Shown piece by piece: positions 38,428-47,263 of a stretch of 64,000 nt of DNA (positions are counted from its first letter, which is position 1; every line of letters begins with the position of its first letter). The position numbers and the translations under genes are program-made. The stretch is from Pseudomonas sp. Leaf48 (GTDB lineage Bacteria; Pseudomonadota; Gammaproteobacteria; Pseudomonadales; Pseudomonadaceae). The stretch covers positions 186,001 through 250,000 of the forward strand of contig NZ_LMLH01000030.1 in assembly GCF_001421885.1 (NCBI RefSeq), read 5' to 3'. Under the pieces are notes generated by a model. That model was not told the DNA's origin. It made no database searches and saw nothing but the letters and a program-made list of their open reading frames with translations.

Positions 38428-40092
38428 TCACCCGCGGTGACGACCACGGAAGTAGTTGATCAACCCTTGGGTCGAGGCATCGTCAGCCGGGGTTTCTTCG
38501 CTGCCGACCAGGCGGTTGTAGACGCCTTTGCCCAGTTCCTTGCCCAGCTCCACGCCCCACTGATCGAAGGCGTTGATGCCCCAGATCACGCTTTGCACGA
38601 AGACTTTGTGTTCGTACATCGCCACCAGTGCGCCGAGGCGGCGCGGGCTGATGCGCTCGACCACCAGGGTGTTGCTCGGACGGTTGCCCGGGATCACCTT
38701 GTGCGCGGCGAGTTTCTGCACGTCCTCTTCACTCATGCCTTTATCGCGCAGTTCAGCCTCGGCCTCGGTCAGGGTCTTGCCGAGCATCAGCGCCTGGCTT
38801 TGCGACAGGCAGTTGGCGTACAGCCACTGATGGTGATCGGACACCGGGTTGAAGCTGACGATCGGCACGATGAAGTCGGCCGGGATCAGTTGGGTGCCCT
38901 GGTGCAGCAACTGGTGATACGCATGCTGACCGTTGCAGCCTACGCCGCCCCAGATCACCGGCCCGGTGTCGGTGGACACTGGCGTGCCGTCCTGGCGCAC
39001 GCTCTTGCCGTTGGATTCCATGTCCAGCTGTTGCAAGTGCTTGGTGATGTTGCGCAGGTAGTGGTCGTACGGCAGGATCGCGTGGCTCTGCGCGCCCCAG
39101 AAATTGCCGTACCACACGCCGAGCAGGGCCAGCAGCACCGGCATGTTCTGCTCGAAGGGTGCGCTCAGGAAATGCTGGTCCATGGTGTAGGCGCCGGACA
39201 GCAGTTCCTTGAAGTTCGACATGCCGATCGCCAGGGCGATGGGCAAACCGATGGCCGACCACAGCGAATAACGGCCGCCGACCCAGTCCCACATCGGGAA
39301 GATGTTTTCTTCGCGGATACCAAAGGCCACCGCCGCCGCGTTGTTGCTCGATACGGCGATGAAGTGGCGATACAGCTCGGCTTCCGAACCACCCTGAGCC
39401 AGGTACCAGGCACGGGCGGCCTGGGCGTTTTTCAGGGTTTCGAGGGTGTTGAAGGATTTCGACGAGACGATGAACAGCGTGGTCTCGGCGCGCAGCTTCA
39501 TGGTCAGTTCGTGGAACTCACTGCCGTCGATGTTCGCCAGGTAATGGCAACGTACGCCTTTCTGGGCGTAGGACAGCAGCGCTTCGGAGACCAGCTCGGG
39601 GCCCAGGAAGGAGCCGCCGATGCCGATGTTCACAACGTCAGTGATCGGCTTCTCGGTGTAACCACGCCACAGGCCGTCGTGGATACGGCCGACGAGGTCA
39701 GTGATCTGGTTGAGCACCTTGTGCACTTCCGGCATCACGTTGACGCCATTGACCGACAGCTTGTCGCCGACCGGGCGGCGCAAGGCGGTGTGCAGGGCCG
39801 GGCGGCCTTCGGAGGAGTTGACGATTTCGCCGTCGAACAGCGACTTGATCGCGCCCTTGAGGTCGACTTCGTTGGCCAGCCCCACCAGCAGGTCGCGGGT
39901 CTGGGCATTGATCAGGTTTTTCGAGTAGTCGAGAAACAGGCCGCAGCTGCTGAGGGAGAATTGCGTAAAGCGCTGCGGGTCGGCGTTGAAGGCCTCACGC
40001 ATGCTGAAATCCTGCATGGCTTGGCGGTGATCATTCAACGCTTGCCAGGCGGGCAGAGCGGTCACGTCGTGAGGAGTGCGGTAGTACGCCAT
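38428..40092 (-). CDS. pgi: Glucose-6-phosphate isomerase
   Basis: 554 residues from ATG 40092 ([19 protein letters not shown]); the 70-codon extension to 40302 is rejected. Two SIS-type sugar-isomerase subdomains, with signature [21 protein letters not shown] and the second signature [19 protein letters not shown]. It interconverts glucose-6-phosphate and fructose-6-phosphate in the cytosol. It lies between panD and the REP array in the leftward gene series. Confidence 0.96.
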   Translation of the reverse strand: MAYYRTPHDVTALPAWQALNDHRQAMQDFSMREAFNADPQRFTQFSLSSCGLFLDYSKNLINAQTRDLLVGLANEVDLKGAIKSLFDGEIVNSSEGRPALHTALRRPVGDKLSVNGVNVMPEVHKVLNQITDLVGRIHDGLWRGYTEKPITDVVNIGIGGSFLGPELVSEALLSYAQKGVRCHYLANIDGSEFHELTMKLRAETTLFIVSSKSFNTLETLKNAQAARAWYLAQGGSEAELYRHFIAVSSNNAAAVAFGIREENIFPMWDWVGGRYSLWSAIGLPIALAIGMSNFKELLSGAYTMDQHFLSAPFEQNMPVLLALLGVWYGNFWGAQSHAILPYDHYLRNITKHLQQLDMESNGKSVRQDGTPVSTDTGPVIWGGVGCNGQHAYHQLLHQGTQLIPADFIVPIVSFNPVSDHHQWLYANCLSQSQALMLGKTLTEAEAELRDKGMSEEDVQKLAAHKVIPGNRPSNTLVVERISPRRLGALVAMYEHKVFVQSVIWGINAFDQWGVELGKELGKGVYNRLVGSEETPADDASTQGLINYFRGRHRG

Positions 40093-40321
40093 CGCTGCGT
40101 TTTTCCTTTTTACTTGAACGGCCTTTTGAACACTGAAGATCCCGGAGCGCTGCGTATAGGCGTCCGGGCAACTGCGCCGACAGGGTTTCATGGCGCAGGG
40201 CGAATACAGTAAACCCCGCGCAGTGATCTGTCTTGACTTTGTCTGACCTGTTTCCAGCACTTTTTTAACATCGGGCTGCAAATCGTCCGACAAACGGAGC
40301 AATGACCGGACTTCAGTCAGA

Positions 40322-40702
40322 TCAGGCGACTTGGACCGGGATGGCGTTGCTGGTATGGCTCAGCTCATTGCCCGGTGCCATATACAGCATGCGTGGCTTG
40401 AAGTTGAGCAGTTCGGCTTCGCTGTAATGGGCGTAGGCGCAGATGATCACGCGGTCACCGACCTTTGCCTTGTGTGCTGCGGCGCCGTTGACCGAGATCA
40501 TGCGCGAACCTTCTTCGCCACGAATGGCGTAGGTGGTGAAGCGCTCGCCGTTGTCGACGTTGTAAATCTGGATCTGTTCGTACTCGCGGATACCGGACAG
40601 GTCCAGCCATTCGCCGTCGATGGCGCAGGAACCTTCGTAGTCGAGCACAGCGTGGGTGACTTCGGCGCGATGCAGCTTGGCTTTGAGCATGATGGCGTGC
40701 AT
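40322..40702 (-). CDS. panD: Aspartate 1-decarboxylase (pyruvoyl enzyme)
   Basis: 126 residues from ATG 40702 ([20 protein letters not shown]). The self-cleavage site is Gly24-Ser25 (YEGSCAID), giving the pyruvoyl cofactor on the beta subunit. It makes beta-alanine from L-aspartate for pantothenate. It is separated from panC by about 300 bases with a REP pair, so panBC and panD form a broken cluster. Confidence 0.97.
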   Translation of the reverse strand: MHAIMLKAKLHRAEVTHAVLDYEGSCAIDGEWLDLSGIREYEQIQIYNVDNGERFTTYAIRGEEGSRMISVNGAAAHKAKVGDRVIICAYAHYSEAELLNFKPRMLYMAPGNELSHTSNAIPVQVA

Positions 40703-40843
40703 GAGTGTTTTTCCCCAGGTCAGAATCGAACGGTGGGCAATGTGCCCGAAGGGTTTGAAATCGGCAATACGAAATCGGCAAACACACAAAACCGCTGTGG
40801 GAGACTGTGTGTTGAAGGGGCGCTTTTGTGGTGCGTGGGCTTT

Positions 40844-40938
40844 TGTGGCGAGGGGGCTTGCCCCCGTTGGGTCGCGCAGCAGTCCCTTGTTTTTTGGGGC
40901 CGCTGCGCGACCCAACGGGGGCAAGCCCCCTCGCCACA
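40844..40938. repeat. REP inverted-repeat pair (family 1)
   Basis: TGTGGCGAGGGGGCTTGCCC and its inverse, with an unusually long perfect inner stem (CCCCGTTGGGTCGCGCAGC on each side). The surrounding panD-panC gap (40703-41004) holds no gene. Confidence 0.92.
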
Positions 40939-41004
40939 AAAAGCCCCTTCAGCAAAGAAACCCCTTCACCACAGAAGTTCGCTCCCACAGAGGGGGGGCG
41001 ATAT

Positions 41005-41865
41005 TCAGGCTGGCATATCCAGGTTCAGATGCAGGTTGTCGATCAACCGTGTCGTGCCCAGGAACGCCGCGACCAGAATTACCAGGTCGCGATCTTGTGC
41101 AACCGCCGGGCGCAGGGTCAGTGCGTGGCGAATTTCCAGGTAGTCCGGGCGCAACCCAGCCGCTTCGAGCTGTTTGACTTGCGCATCGATCAGGGTCGGA
41201 TAGTCGCGCTCGCCTTGCTTGATCGCATCGCTGATGTTGCTCAGTGTGCGATAAACGATTGGCGCCACGGCTCGCTGTTCTTCATTGAGGAAGCCGTTGC
41301 GTGACGAAAGTGCCAGGCCATCGGCGGCACGCACAGTCGGCTCGCCGATGATCTGCACCGGCATGTTCAAGTCCTGCACCAGCGCACGGATCACCGCCAG
41401 TTGCTGGAAGTCCTTCTCGCCGAAAATCGCCAGGTCTGGTTGAACCATGTTGAATAGCTTGCTGACCACCGTCGCCACGCCTTCGAAGTGCCCCGGACGG
41501 CTTGCACCGCACAGGCCTTCGGAAAGTTGCGGGACACTGACGCGGGTCTGGCCGGTCATGCCTTCGGGATAGACTTCTTCAACGCTCGGCGCGAACAACA
41601 GATGGCAGCCGGCCTGGAGCAGTTTTTCCTGGTCGGCGGCGAGGGTGCGCGGGTATTTGTCGAGGTCTTCACCCGCGCCGAACTGCAGCGGGTTGACGAA
41701 AATGCTCGCCACAACGAAGTCCGCCCGTTGCGAGGCTTTGGTCACCAGCGCCACATGGCCGCTGTGCAGGTTGCCCATGGTCGGCACCAACGCGATGCGC
41801 TTGCCTTCACTGCGGGCGCGGGCCACTGCGGCCCGCAATTCGCGTACGGTTTTTACGGTGTTCAT
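41005..41865 (-). CDS. panC: Pantoate-beta-alanine ligase
   Basis: 286 residues. HIGH-like motif [13 protein letters not shown] near residue 30, the KMSKS-like loop region ([13 protein letters not shown]) and family stretch [13 protein letters not shown]-like ([17 protein letters not shown]). It joins pantoate and beta-alanine with ATP to give pantothenate. Its start overlaps panB by 4 bases. Confidence 0.97.
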   Translation of the reverse strand: MNTVKTVRELRAAVARARSEGKRIALVPTMGNLHSGHVALVTKASQRADFVVASIFVNPLQFGAGEDLDKYPRTLAADQEKLLQAGCHLLFAPSVEEVYPEGMTGQTRVSVPQLSEGLCGASRPGHFEGVATVVSKLFNMVQPDLAIFGEKDFQQLAVIRALVQDLNMPVQIIGEPTVRAADGLALSSRNGFLNEEQRAVAPIVYRTLSNISDAIKQGERDYPTLIDAQVKQLEAAGLRPDYLEIRHALTLRPAVAQDRDLVILVAAFLGTTRLIDNLHLNLDMPA

Positions 41866-42662
41866 GCAGAGAATCCGTGTTCGATTCCAGGGAAGGTCGC
41901 CGCTTTGACTTCGGTGACGTAGGCACGCAAGGCCGCATCAATGCTGGTTTGGCCGGTCATGAAGTTCTTCACGAATTTTGGCACCCGGCCGGTAATGGAC
42001 AGGCCCAGCATGTCGTGCAGGACCAAAACCTGGCCGTCGGTGCGGTGGCCAGCGCCGATACCGATCACCGGGATGTTTACCGCCTGGGTGATCTCTTCGG
42101 CCAACTCGCTCGGCACGCATTCGAGCAGCAGCATCGCCGCACCCGCCTGCTCCAGGGAAATGGCATCGGCACGCATTTGCCGCGCCTGGTTCTCATTGCG
42201 ACCCTGAACCTTGTAGCCGCCGAGAATGTTGACCGATTGCGGCGTCAGGCCCATGTGCGCGCACACCGGGATACCGCGCTCGGCCAGCAGGCGGATCGAG
42301 TCGGCCAGCCACAATGCACCTTCTACCTTGACCATGTGCGCCCCGGCCTGCATCAACAGCGCGCTGTTGTTCATGGCTTGTTCAGTGGTCGCATAGGCCA
42401 TGAACGGCAGGTCGGCGAGGATCAACGCATCGCTGTTACCGCGCTTGACGGCGGCCACGTGGTAAGCCATGTCCGCGGTGGTGACGGGCAGGGTGCTGTC
42501 GTGGCCCTGCAATACCATGCCGAGGGAGTCGCCCACCAGCAGCACTTCGACGCCAGCCTGGTTGCAGGCATGGGCGAAGGTTGCGTCATAGCAGGTCAGC
42601 ATGGTGATTTTTTCACCTTTTTGCTTCAGACCTTGCAGGGTGGTCAGGGTGATGGCTGGCAT
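41862..42662 (-). CDS. panB: 3-methyl-2-oxobutanoate hydroxymethyltransferase
   Basis: 266 residues from ATG 42662 ([19 protein letters not shown]); frame extends to 42677 but the shorter form is the family start. Motifs: [26 protein letters not shown], and the metal/substrate site DLPFMAY. It makes ketopantoate from 2-ketoisovalerate and methylene-THF. It overlaps panC. Confidence 0.97.
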   Translation of the reverse strand: MPAITLTTLQGLKQKGEKITMLTCYDATFAHACNQAGVEVLLVGDSLGMVLQGHDSTLPVTTADMAYHVAAVKRGNSDALILADLPFMAYATTEQAMNNSALLMQAGAHMVKVEGALWLADSIRLLAERGIPVCAHMGLTPQSVNILGGYKVQGRNENQARQMRADAISLEQAGAAMLLLECVPSELAEEITQAVNIPVIGIGAGHRTDGQVLVLHDMLGLSITGRVPKFVKNFMTGQTSIDAALRAYVTEVKAATFPGIEHGFSA

Positions 42663-42961
42663 GAAAAAGTTCCTCATTCAGGCGCTGTGAAAACTACTGC
42701 GAGTAACGCGCGTGATTCTTCGTGTAATACAGGCGCACGTTTTGTTTCGTGCTTTTAAGGCCTGGATTGCGCCCTTAAACGCCATGTAGGCGGCAGCGGG
42801 ACGCCTATAGTCGTGAGGAGAACGTGGGAAGTCAATTGCGTGTGTTACCGCGTTGTTACGGGTGGGGTGTTACCGCGGGGACTGATGCGATTCAGCACCA
42901 TCGTGCAGCAATGGCAATGTGGGGGTGAGCTTGGTGGGGGCTTTTGTGGTCAGGTGACTTT

Positions 42962-43056
42962 TGTGGCGAGGGGGCTTGCCCCCGTCGGACTGCGCAGCAG
43001 GCCCATTTTTTTTGGGGCCGCTGCGCGACCCAGCGGGGGCAAGCCCCCTCGCCACA
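42962..43056. repeat. REP inverted-repeat pair (family 1) in the panB-folK gap
   Basis: TGTGGCGAGGGGGCTTGCCC on the left, inverse ending GCCACA at 43056, with TTTTTTTTGGGG in the spacer. The 437-base gap (42663-43099) contains this element and no supported gene; open frames that cross it are artefacts. Confidence 0.92.
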
Positions 43057-43099
43057 AAAGCCCCTTACCACAGGGATTCGTTCCAGCAGGGGATTCTGG

Positions 43100-43585
43100 T
43101 CAGGTTTGGGGCAATCGTTCCAGACCGACGAACGGGCACGCAGCGAGCAGTTCGTTGAGGCAGCGGCCATCAGCCAGGCGCAGATCCGCAGGCGCCAGTT
43201 CGGCCAGTGGATAAAGCACGAATGCTCGTTCCTGCATGTGATAGTGCGGAACCTTGAGGCGCGGTTCGTCGATCACCCTATCACCGAACAGCAAAATATC
43301 GAGGTCCAGGGTGCGTGGCCCCCAGCGTTCCAGCCGCTCACGGCCCTGGCCGTTCTCGATGGCCTGCAAGGCATCCAGCAACGCCAGAGGAACGAGTGTG
43401 CTGTCCAGGGCGGCCACCGCGTTGGTGTAACGCGGTTGGCCGGGAAGCAGCGAGTCACTTTGATAAAAAGCGGAAACCCCGGCCAGCTTCGATTGCGGTA
43501 GTTGCGTCAGCGCCTCGATGGCGCTGCGTAACTGTTCGGCAGGCTCAGCCAGATTGCTGCCCATACCGATGTATATGCGTTCCAT
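43100..43585 (-). CDS. folK: 6-hydroxymethyl-7,8-dihydropterin pyrophosphokinase
   Basis: 161 residues. Starts MERIYIGMGSNLAEPAEQLRSA. The HPPK signature RWGPRTLDLDILLFGD is present, with the two acidic metal ligands. It transfers pyrophosphate from ATP to the pterin in folate synthesis. It ends the pcnB-folK pair; pcnB stops 3 bases upstream of its start. Confidence 0.97.
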   Translation of the reverse strand: MERIYIGMGSNLAEPAEQLRSAIEALTQLPQSKLAGVSAFYQSDSLLPGQPRYTNAVAALDSTLVPLALLDALQAIENGQGRERLERWGPRTLDLDILLFGDRVIDEPRLKVPHYHMQERAFVLYPLAELAPADLRLADGRCLNELLAACPFVGLERLPQT

Positions 43586-43588
43586 GGG

Positions 43589-44989
43589 TTATTCGCCCGT
43601 GGCGCTCGAAGCACCGGCGGCGCGCTTGCGCTTGGAGCCGCTGCTGCGACGACGTTTGCGCGGGGCGCCGGTGCCGTCATCCTTGCCGCTGAGGTCGCGG
43701 ATCATGTCGCGACGTTCGCTTTCGTTGGCGTCCTGATAGTCCGTCCACCACTCGCCCAGGCCGTCGGTCTGCTCGCCCGCGCTTTCGCGCAGCAGCAGGA
43801 AGTCGTAGCCGGCGCGGAAGCGCGGGTTGTCCAGCAGCAGGTCGGCGCGCTTGCCACTGCGTCGCGGCAGGCGTTCCTGCATGTCCCAAATCTCGCGAAT
43901 GGGCATGGTGAAACGCTTGGGAATCGCAATGCGCTGGCACTGCTCGGCGATCAGTTCGTGGGCTGCTTCCTGCATTGCTGGAATCGGCGGCATGCCACGT
44001 TCCTGCAAACGCAGAACGCGTGCCGGCAGGGCGGGCCAGAGCAGCGCTGCGAACAGGAACGCCGGGGTTACCGGTTTGTTCTGCTTGATGCGCAGGTCTG
44101 TGTTGCTCAAGGCTTCGCTGATCAGCGTGTGGGTGTAGGTCGGGTTGTATTCCAGAGCTTCGGCGCTGGCCGGGAACAGTGGATCGAACAATTGCAGGTC
44201 GACCAGCATCTCAAAGGTGTCAGCGGCATGGCCGGACAGGAACAGCTTGAGCACTTCTTCGAAAAGACGGGCTGACGGAATGTCACGCAGGGTCGGTGCC
44301 AGATCGCGGATCGGCAGGGCGCTGTGTTTTTCGATGCCGAAATTGAGCTTGGCGGCGAAGCGCACGGCTCGCAGCATCCGCACCGGGTCTTCCTGGTAAC
44401 GCTGCTTCGGATCGCCGATCAAACGGATCAGGTGATTGCGGATGTCGTGTACGCCGTTGGCGTAATCGAGGATGCGCTCGCTGACCGGATCGTAATACAA
44501 GGCGTTGATGGTGAAGTCGCGACGTTGCGCGTCTTCTTCCAGGGTGCCATAGACGTTATCGCGCAAGATGCGCCCGCTTTCGTTGCGCGAAGACTGGTTG
44601 CTGTCTTCATCGTCTTCATTTTGCGGGTGATTGGCGCGGAAAGTCGCGACTTCGATGATTTCGCGACCAAAGTGGATGTGCACCAGCTTGAAGCGGCGAC
44701 CGATGATCCGCGCGTTGCGGAATTCGGCCCGTACCTGCTCGGGGGTAGCACTGGTGGCGACGTCGAAATCTTTCGGTGTAATACCTAGCAGCATGTCGCG
44801 CACGCAGCCGCCAACCAGGTAAGCCTGATAACCGGCGCCCTGCAGGCGTTCAACGATATTCACCGCGTAACGGCTGAATTGGCCCTTTTGCAGCGAGTGT
44901 TGACCGCTGTTGAGCACTTCAGGCGTGCTGCGAATGTGTTGCACAGGACGCTTGGGGGAACGGAATGACTGGAACAGCTTCTTCAGCAT
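43589..44989 (-). CDS. pcnB: Poly(A) polymerase I
   Basis: 466 residues from ATG 44989 (MLKKLFQSFRSPKRP); the frame to 45061 is possible but the shorter start fits the family. Class II nucleotidyltransferase: AYLVGGCVRDMLLGITPKDFDVAT holds the G-[GS] and DxD motif, followed by RRFKLVHIHFGREIIEVATFR. The C-terminal tail is very basic (APRKRRRSSGSKRKRAAG). It adds 3' poly(A) to RNAs for decay. The upstream gene is crcZ on the same strand. Confidence 0.95.
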   Translation of the reverse strand: MLKKLFQSFRSPKRPVQHIRSTPEVLNSGQHSLQKGQFSRYAVNIVERLQGAGYQAYLVGGCVRDMLLGITPKDFDVATSATPEQVRAEFRNARIIGRRFKLVHIHFGREIIEVATFRANHPQNEDDEDSNQSSRNESGRILRDNVYGTLEEDAQRRDFTINALYYDPVSERILDYANGVHDIRNHLIRLIGDPKQRYQEDPVRMLRAVRFAAKLNFGIEKHSALPIRDLAPTLRDIPSARLFEEVLKLFLSGHAADTFEMLVDLQLFDPLFPASAEALEYNPTYTHTLISEALSNTDLRIKQNKPVTPAFLFAALLWPALPARVLRLQERGMPPIPAMQEAAHELIAEQCQRIAIPKRFTMPIREIWDMQERLPRRSGKRADLLLDNPRFRAGYDFLLLRESAGEQTDGLGEWWTDYQDANESERRDMIRDLSGKDDGTGAPRKRRRSSGSKRKRAAGASSATGE

Positions 44990-45100
44990 GGGATGCACTG
45001 TTTGAAGGAATATTCGGCCATAACAGAAGAATGACCGCATGATGGGCGGGGATTCTAGCATTTAGTCGGGGGATGGTGTAGGACGACGCAAATTGACCTT

Positions 45101-45200
45101 GTAGGAGCGAGCACGCTCGCGAGGGTAGTCAACGATAACGCGGGGTGTCAGGTGGCCAACGGCGTCAGTAGGTTTTTCGCGAGCATGCTCGTTCCTGCAG
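45101..45200. repeat. REP inverted-repeat pair downstream of crcZ
   Basis: GTAGGAGCGAGCACGCTCGCGAG on the left is answered by CGCGAGCATGCTCGTTCCTGC on the right. It is the same type as the units of the 38069 array. Confidence 0.8.
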
Positions 45201-45237
45201 GTACAGGGTTTGTCATTCGAGCCGCCAAATCGCAGAA

Positions 45238-45604
45238 ACTACAAGGGGAGCCGAAGCTCCCCAAGAAGTAGTTGCATGCTCTATTTTTATTTTTGGTTTC
45301 GGGCTTCTTGTTTTTGTTGAGTGCCCACGTCATGAAGCTTCCTTCATGACCCTCCCAATCGGGAGTCAAGAGCAAACGGATTGCTTTGGTCGCTGAGTTG
45401 CAGTGATCTTGCGATCCAACCAGTACAGGCTCTGTCTAATGACAGTTTTTTGTTGTTCTCGGCCTGGTCGTGGGGCTAGCCCCAAATACAACGCCTCTCC
45501 AAAAGAATCAGTTAGCTGCGCCTCTCGCCGTCTTGTTTTTATTGTGCGTGAGTCGATTCGTCTTATTTTTATTGTCTTGTGCATTGCTTGTTATTGTTCT
45601 TGTA
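45238..45604 (-). ncRNA. crcZ: CrcZ, regulatory RNA that sequesters Hfq/Crc
   Basis: About 367 bases between cbrB and pcnB, the known crcZ position. Six clusters of the A-rich AAnAANAA Crc/Hfq binding motif occur on the minus strand: about 45588-45602, 45563-45570, 45533-45540, 45446-45457, 45305-45312 and 45287-45294. A sigma-54 promoter is just upstream. The RNA is made when CbrAB senses poor carbon supply and titrates Hfq/Crc, relieving catabolite repression. It ends near a GGGGAGC hairpin. The ends are estimated, not measured. A 72-codon open frame inside it is not taken as a gene. Confidence 0.85.
45245..45262 (-). terminator. Hairpin at the crcZ 3' end
   Basis: GGGGAGCTTCGGCTCCCC on the minus strand, an eight-pair-type GC hairpin, followed by TTGTAGTTT. 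The U-rich tail is weak. Confidence 0.65.
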
Positions 45605-45614
45605 CCAAACATAT

Positions 45615-45631
45615 AGCAGGGTGCGTGCCAA
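45615..45631 (-). promoter_or_regulatory. Sigma-54 promoter of crcZ
   Basis: TTGGCACGCACCCTGCT on the minus strand (45631 to 45615), exact GG-N10-GC spacing. The predicted start is about 45604. Confidence 0.9.
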
Positions 45632-45691
45632 CTTTTGCAAGGCCCAGTAAAACAAGGGTTTAGGCCGCTTGGGAAGGTTCTTGCAGGCGAA

Positions 45692-45729
45692 AAAAAGCCG
45701 GGGCTTCGTTACCGTAAGCCCCGGCTTCT
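45692..45729 (-). terminator. Terminator of cbrB
   Basis: On the minus strand AGCCGGGGCTT, loop, GAAGCCCCGGCT and a run of seven T. It separates the cbrB transcript from crcZ. Confidence 0.88.
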
Positions 45730-45779
45730 GTTACGTGGAAAACCTCAGGTAACAGTTTTTTCACAAATTCATGTGTTAC
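45729..45779. promoter_or_regulatory. Candidate CbrB enhancer sites for crcZ
   Basis: Three copies of TGTTAC: 45729-45734 (+), 45749-45754 (GTAACA, minus) and 45774-45779 (+). They lie about 130-170 bases upstream of the predicted crcZ start. TGTTAC is the subsite reported for CbrB in other pseudomonads. Spacing and number are read from the sequence; binding is inferred. Confidence 0.6.
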
Positions 45780-45801
45780 CCGCACATGAGACAGCTACGG
45801 T

Positions 45802-47241
45802 TCAGCTCTCGCTGGTAACCCCGGTCTTGCGTCGTGGTATGCCAAGGCGCTGGCGGCGTTCCCACAGGCATTTGCGACTGACCCCGAGCTTGCGAGCCAG
45901 CTCGGTCTCGGTCATGTGGTCCTGATGTTCGAGAACGAAATGCTGGAAATAGTCTTCCAGGGACAGGTCTTCGGTCGGCTCGTGGTTGGTGTTGCCGGTA
46001 TTGCCGTTCCCCTGCTGCGGCGGCAAACCGATGAATTCGTCGTCTTCCAGATCTGCAAGCTCGATGTCGATGCCCAGCAGCTCGGCGGAAATCTCCGGGC
46101 TCTCACACAGGATGACGGCGCGCTCGACGGCGTTTTCCAGTTCTCGAACGTTACCCGGCCATGAGTAGTGGCGAATGGCTTGTTCCGCATCCGCCGCGAA
46201 CTTCAGATCGGTGCGGTTGATCCGTGCGCTTTGCCGCGCGAGGAAGGCGTTGGCGATTTCATTGACGTCAGCACCCCGTTCGCGCAGCGCGGGCAGCTTC
46301 AACGCAATGACGTGAAGACGGTAATAAAGGTCTTCGCGGAACTGACCGATTTTCGCCAGGCTCTTGAGATCGCGGTGAGTCGCGGCGATCAGGCGCACAT
46401 CGACTTTCTGCGACTGCACCGAGCCTACCCGACGAATTTCGCCTTCCTGCAATACGCGCAGCAGGCGAGCCTGGGCTTCCAGGGGCAGTTCGCCGATTTC
46501 GTCGAGGAACAAGGTGCCGCCGTCCGCCGCTTCGACCAGGCCGGCGCGTCCGGCGCTGGCGCCGGTGAATGCGCCTTTTTCATGGCCGAACAGTTCGGAC
46601 TCGATCAGGCTTTCAGGAATGGCGGCGCAGTTCACCGAAATCATCGGTGCCTTGGCGCGTTTGGACAGGTTGTGCAGGGCGCGCGCCACCAGCTCTTTAC
46701 CGGTGCCGGATTCGCCCTGGATCAGCACATTGGAATCGGTCGGCGCGACTTTGCGGATCTTGCTGTACAGGTCCTGCATCGGTGGGCAGGAACCGATAAT
46801 GCCGATTTCACCGTTGCTGTTGTCGGTAGCCGATTTCGCCGCGCCATTGGCGGCCTTGCCGGTTGCCGGCTCGCCACCGGCTTGCACCGATTGCCGGTCG
46901 CGCAGGATTCGCGCGGCGGCCTGGAGCATTTCGTCGTGGTCGAAGGGTTTGGCGATGTAGTCCACCGCGCCCATCTTCATCGAGTCTACCGCCGAGCGCA
47001 GGCTGGCGTAGCTGGTCATGATCAGCACCGGCGTGCCTTGAGCGAGTTTGATCAGTTCGGTGCCAGGGGCGCCGGGCAGGCGCAGGTCGCTGACGATCAG
47101 ATCGAACGAGGGAATGGTGAAGCGTTCTTGTGCTTCCTGCACGGAACCGGCTTCGCTGACCTGGTACTGGTTGCGTTCCAGCAGGCGGCGCAAGGCGGAG
47201 CGGATAATGGTTTCGTCTTCGACGATCAAAATGTGCGGCAT
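45802..47241 (-). CDS. cbrB: Sigma-54 response regulator CbrB
   Basis: 479 residues. The receiver domain holds phospho-acceptor Asp52 ([10 protein letters not shown]). The AAA+ domain has Walker [15 protein letters not shown] and the canonical GAFTGA sigma-54 contact loop. The Fis-type HTH is at the C-terminus ([23 protein letters not shown]). It works with CbrA to activate crcZ and genes for amino-acid and carbon use. cbrA lies 22 bases upstream and crcZ downstream. Confidence 0.97.
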   Translation of the reverse strand: MPHILIVEDETIIRSALRRLLERNQYQVSEAGSVQEAQERFTIPSFDLIVSDLRLPGAPGTELIKLAQGTPVLIMTSYASLRSAVDSMKMGAVDYIAKPFDHDEMLQAAARILRDRQSVQAGGEPATGKAANGAAKSATDNSNGEIGIIGSCPPMQDLYSKIRKVAPTDSNVLIQGESGTGKELVARALHNLSKRAKAPMISVNCAAIPESLIESELFGHEKGAFTGASAGRAGLVEAADGGTLFLDEIGELPLEAQARLLRVLQEGEIRRVGSVQSQKVDVRLIAATHRDLKSLAKIGQFREDLYYRLHVIALKLPALRERGADVNEIANAFLARQSARINRTDLKFAADAEQAIRHYSWPGNVRELENAVERAVILCESPEISAELLGIDIELADLEDDEFIGLPPQQGNGNTGNTNHEPTEDLSLEDYFQHFVLEHQDHMTETELARKLGVSRKCLWERRQRLGIPRRKTGVTSES

Positions 47242-47263
47242 TGATTCGATTCTCTCGACGGTC

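Noticed and set aside
38353-40212. 619-codon open frame opposite pgi, running into the REP array
   Set aside because: Shadow of pgi; the translation has no family features and it begins inside repeats.
42813-43214. 133- and 185-codon open frames across the panB-folK gap
   Set aside because: They read through a REP pair and into the opposite strand of folK; similar translations occur at other REP copies, which marks them as repeat artefacts.
45366-45584. 72-codon open frame inside crcZ
   Set aside because: Basic, repeat-poor translation with no SD; the segment is explained by CrcZ RNA and its A-rich motifs.
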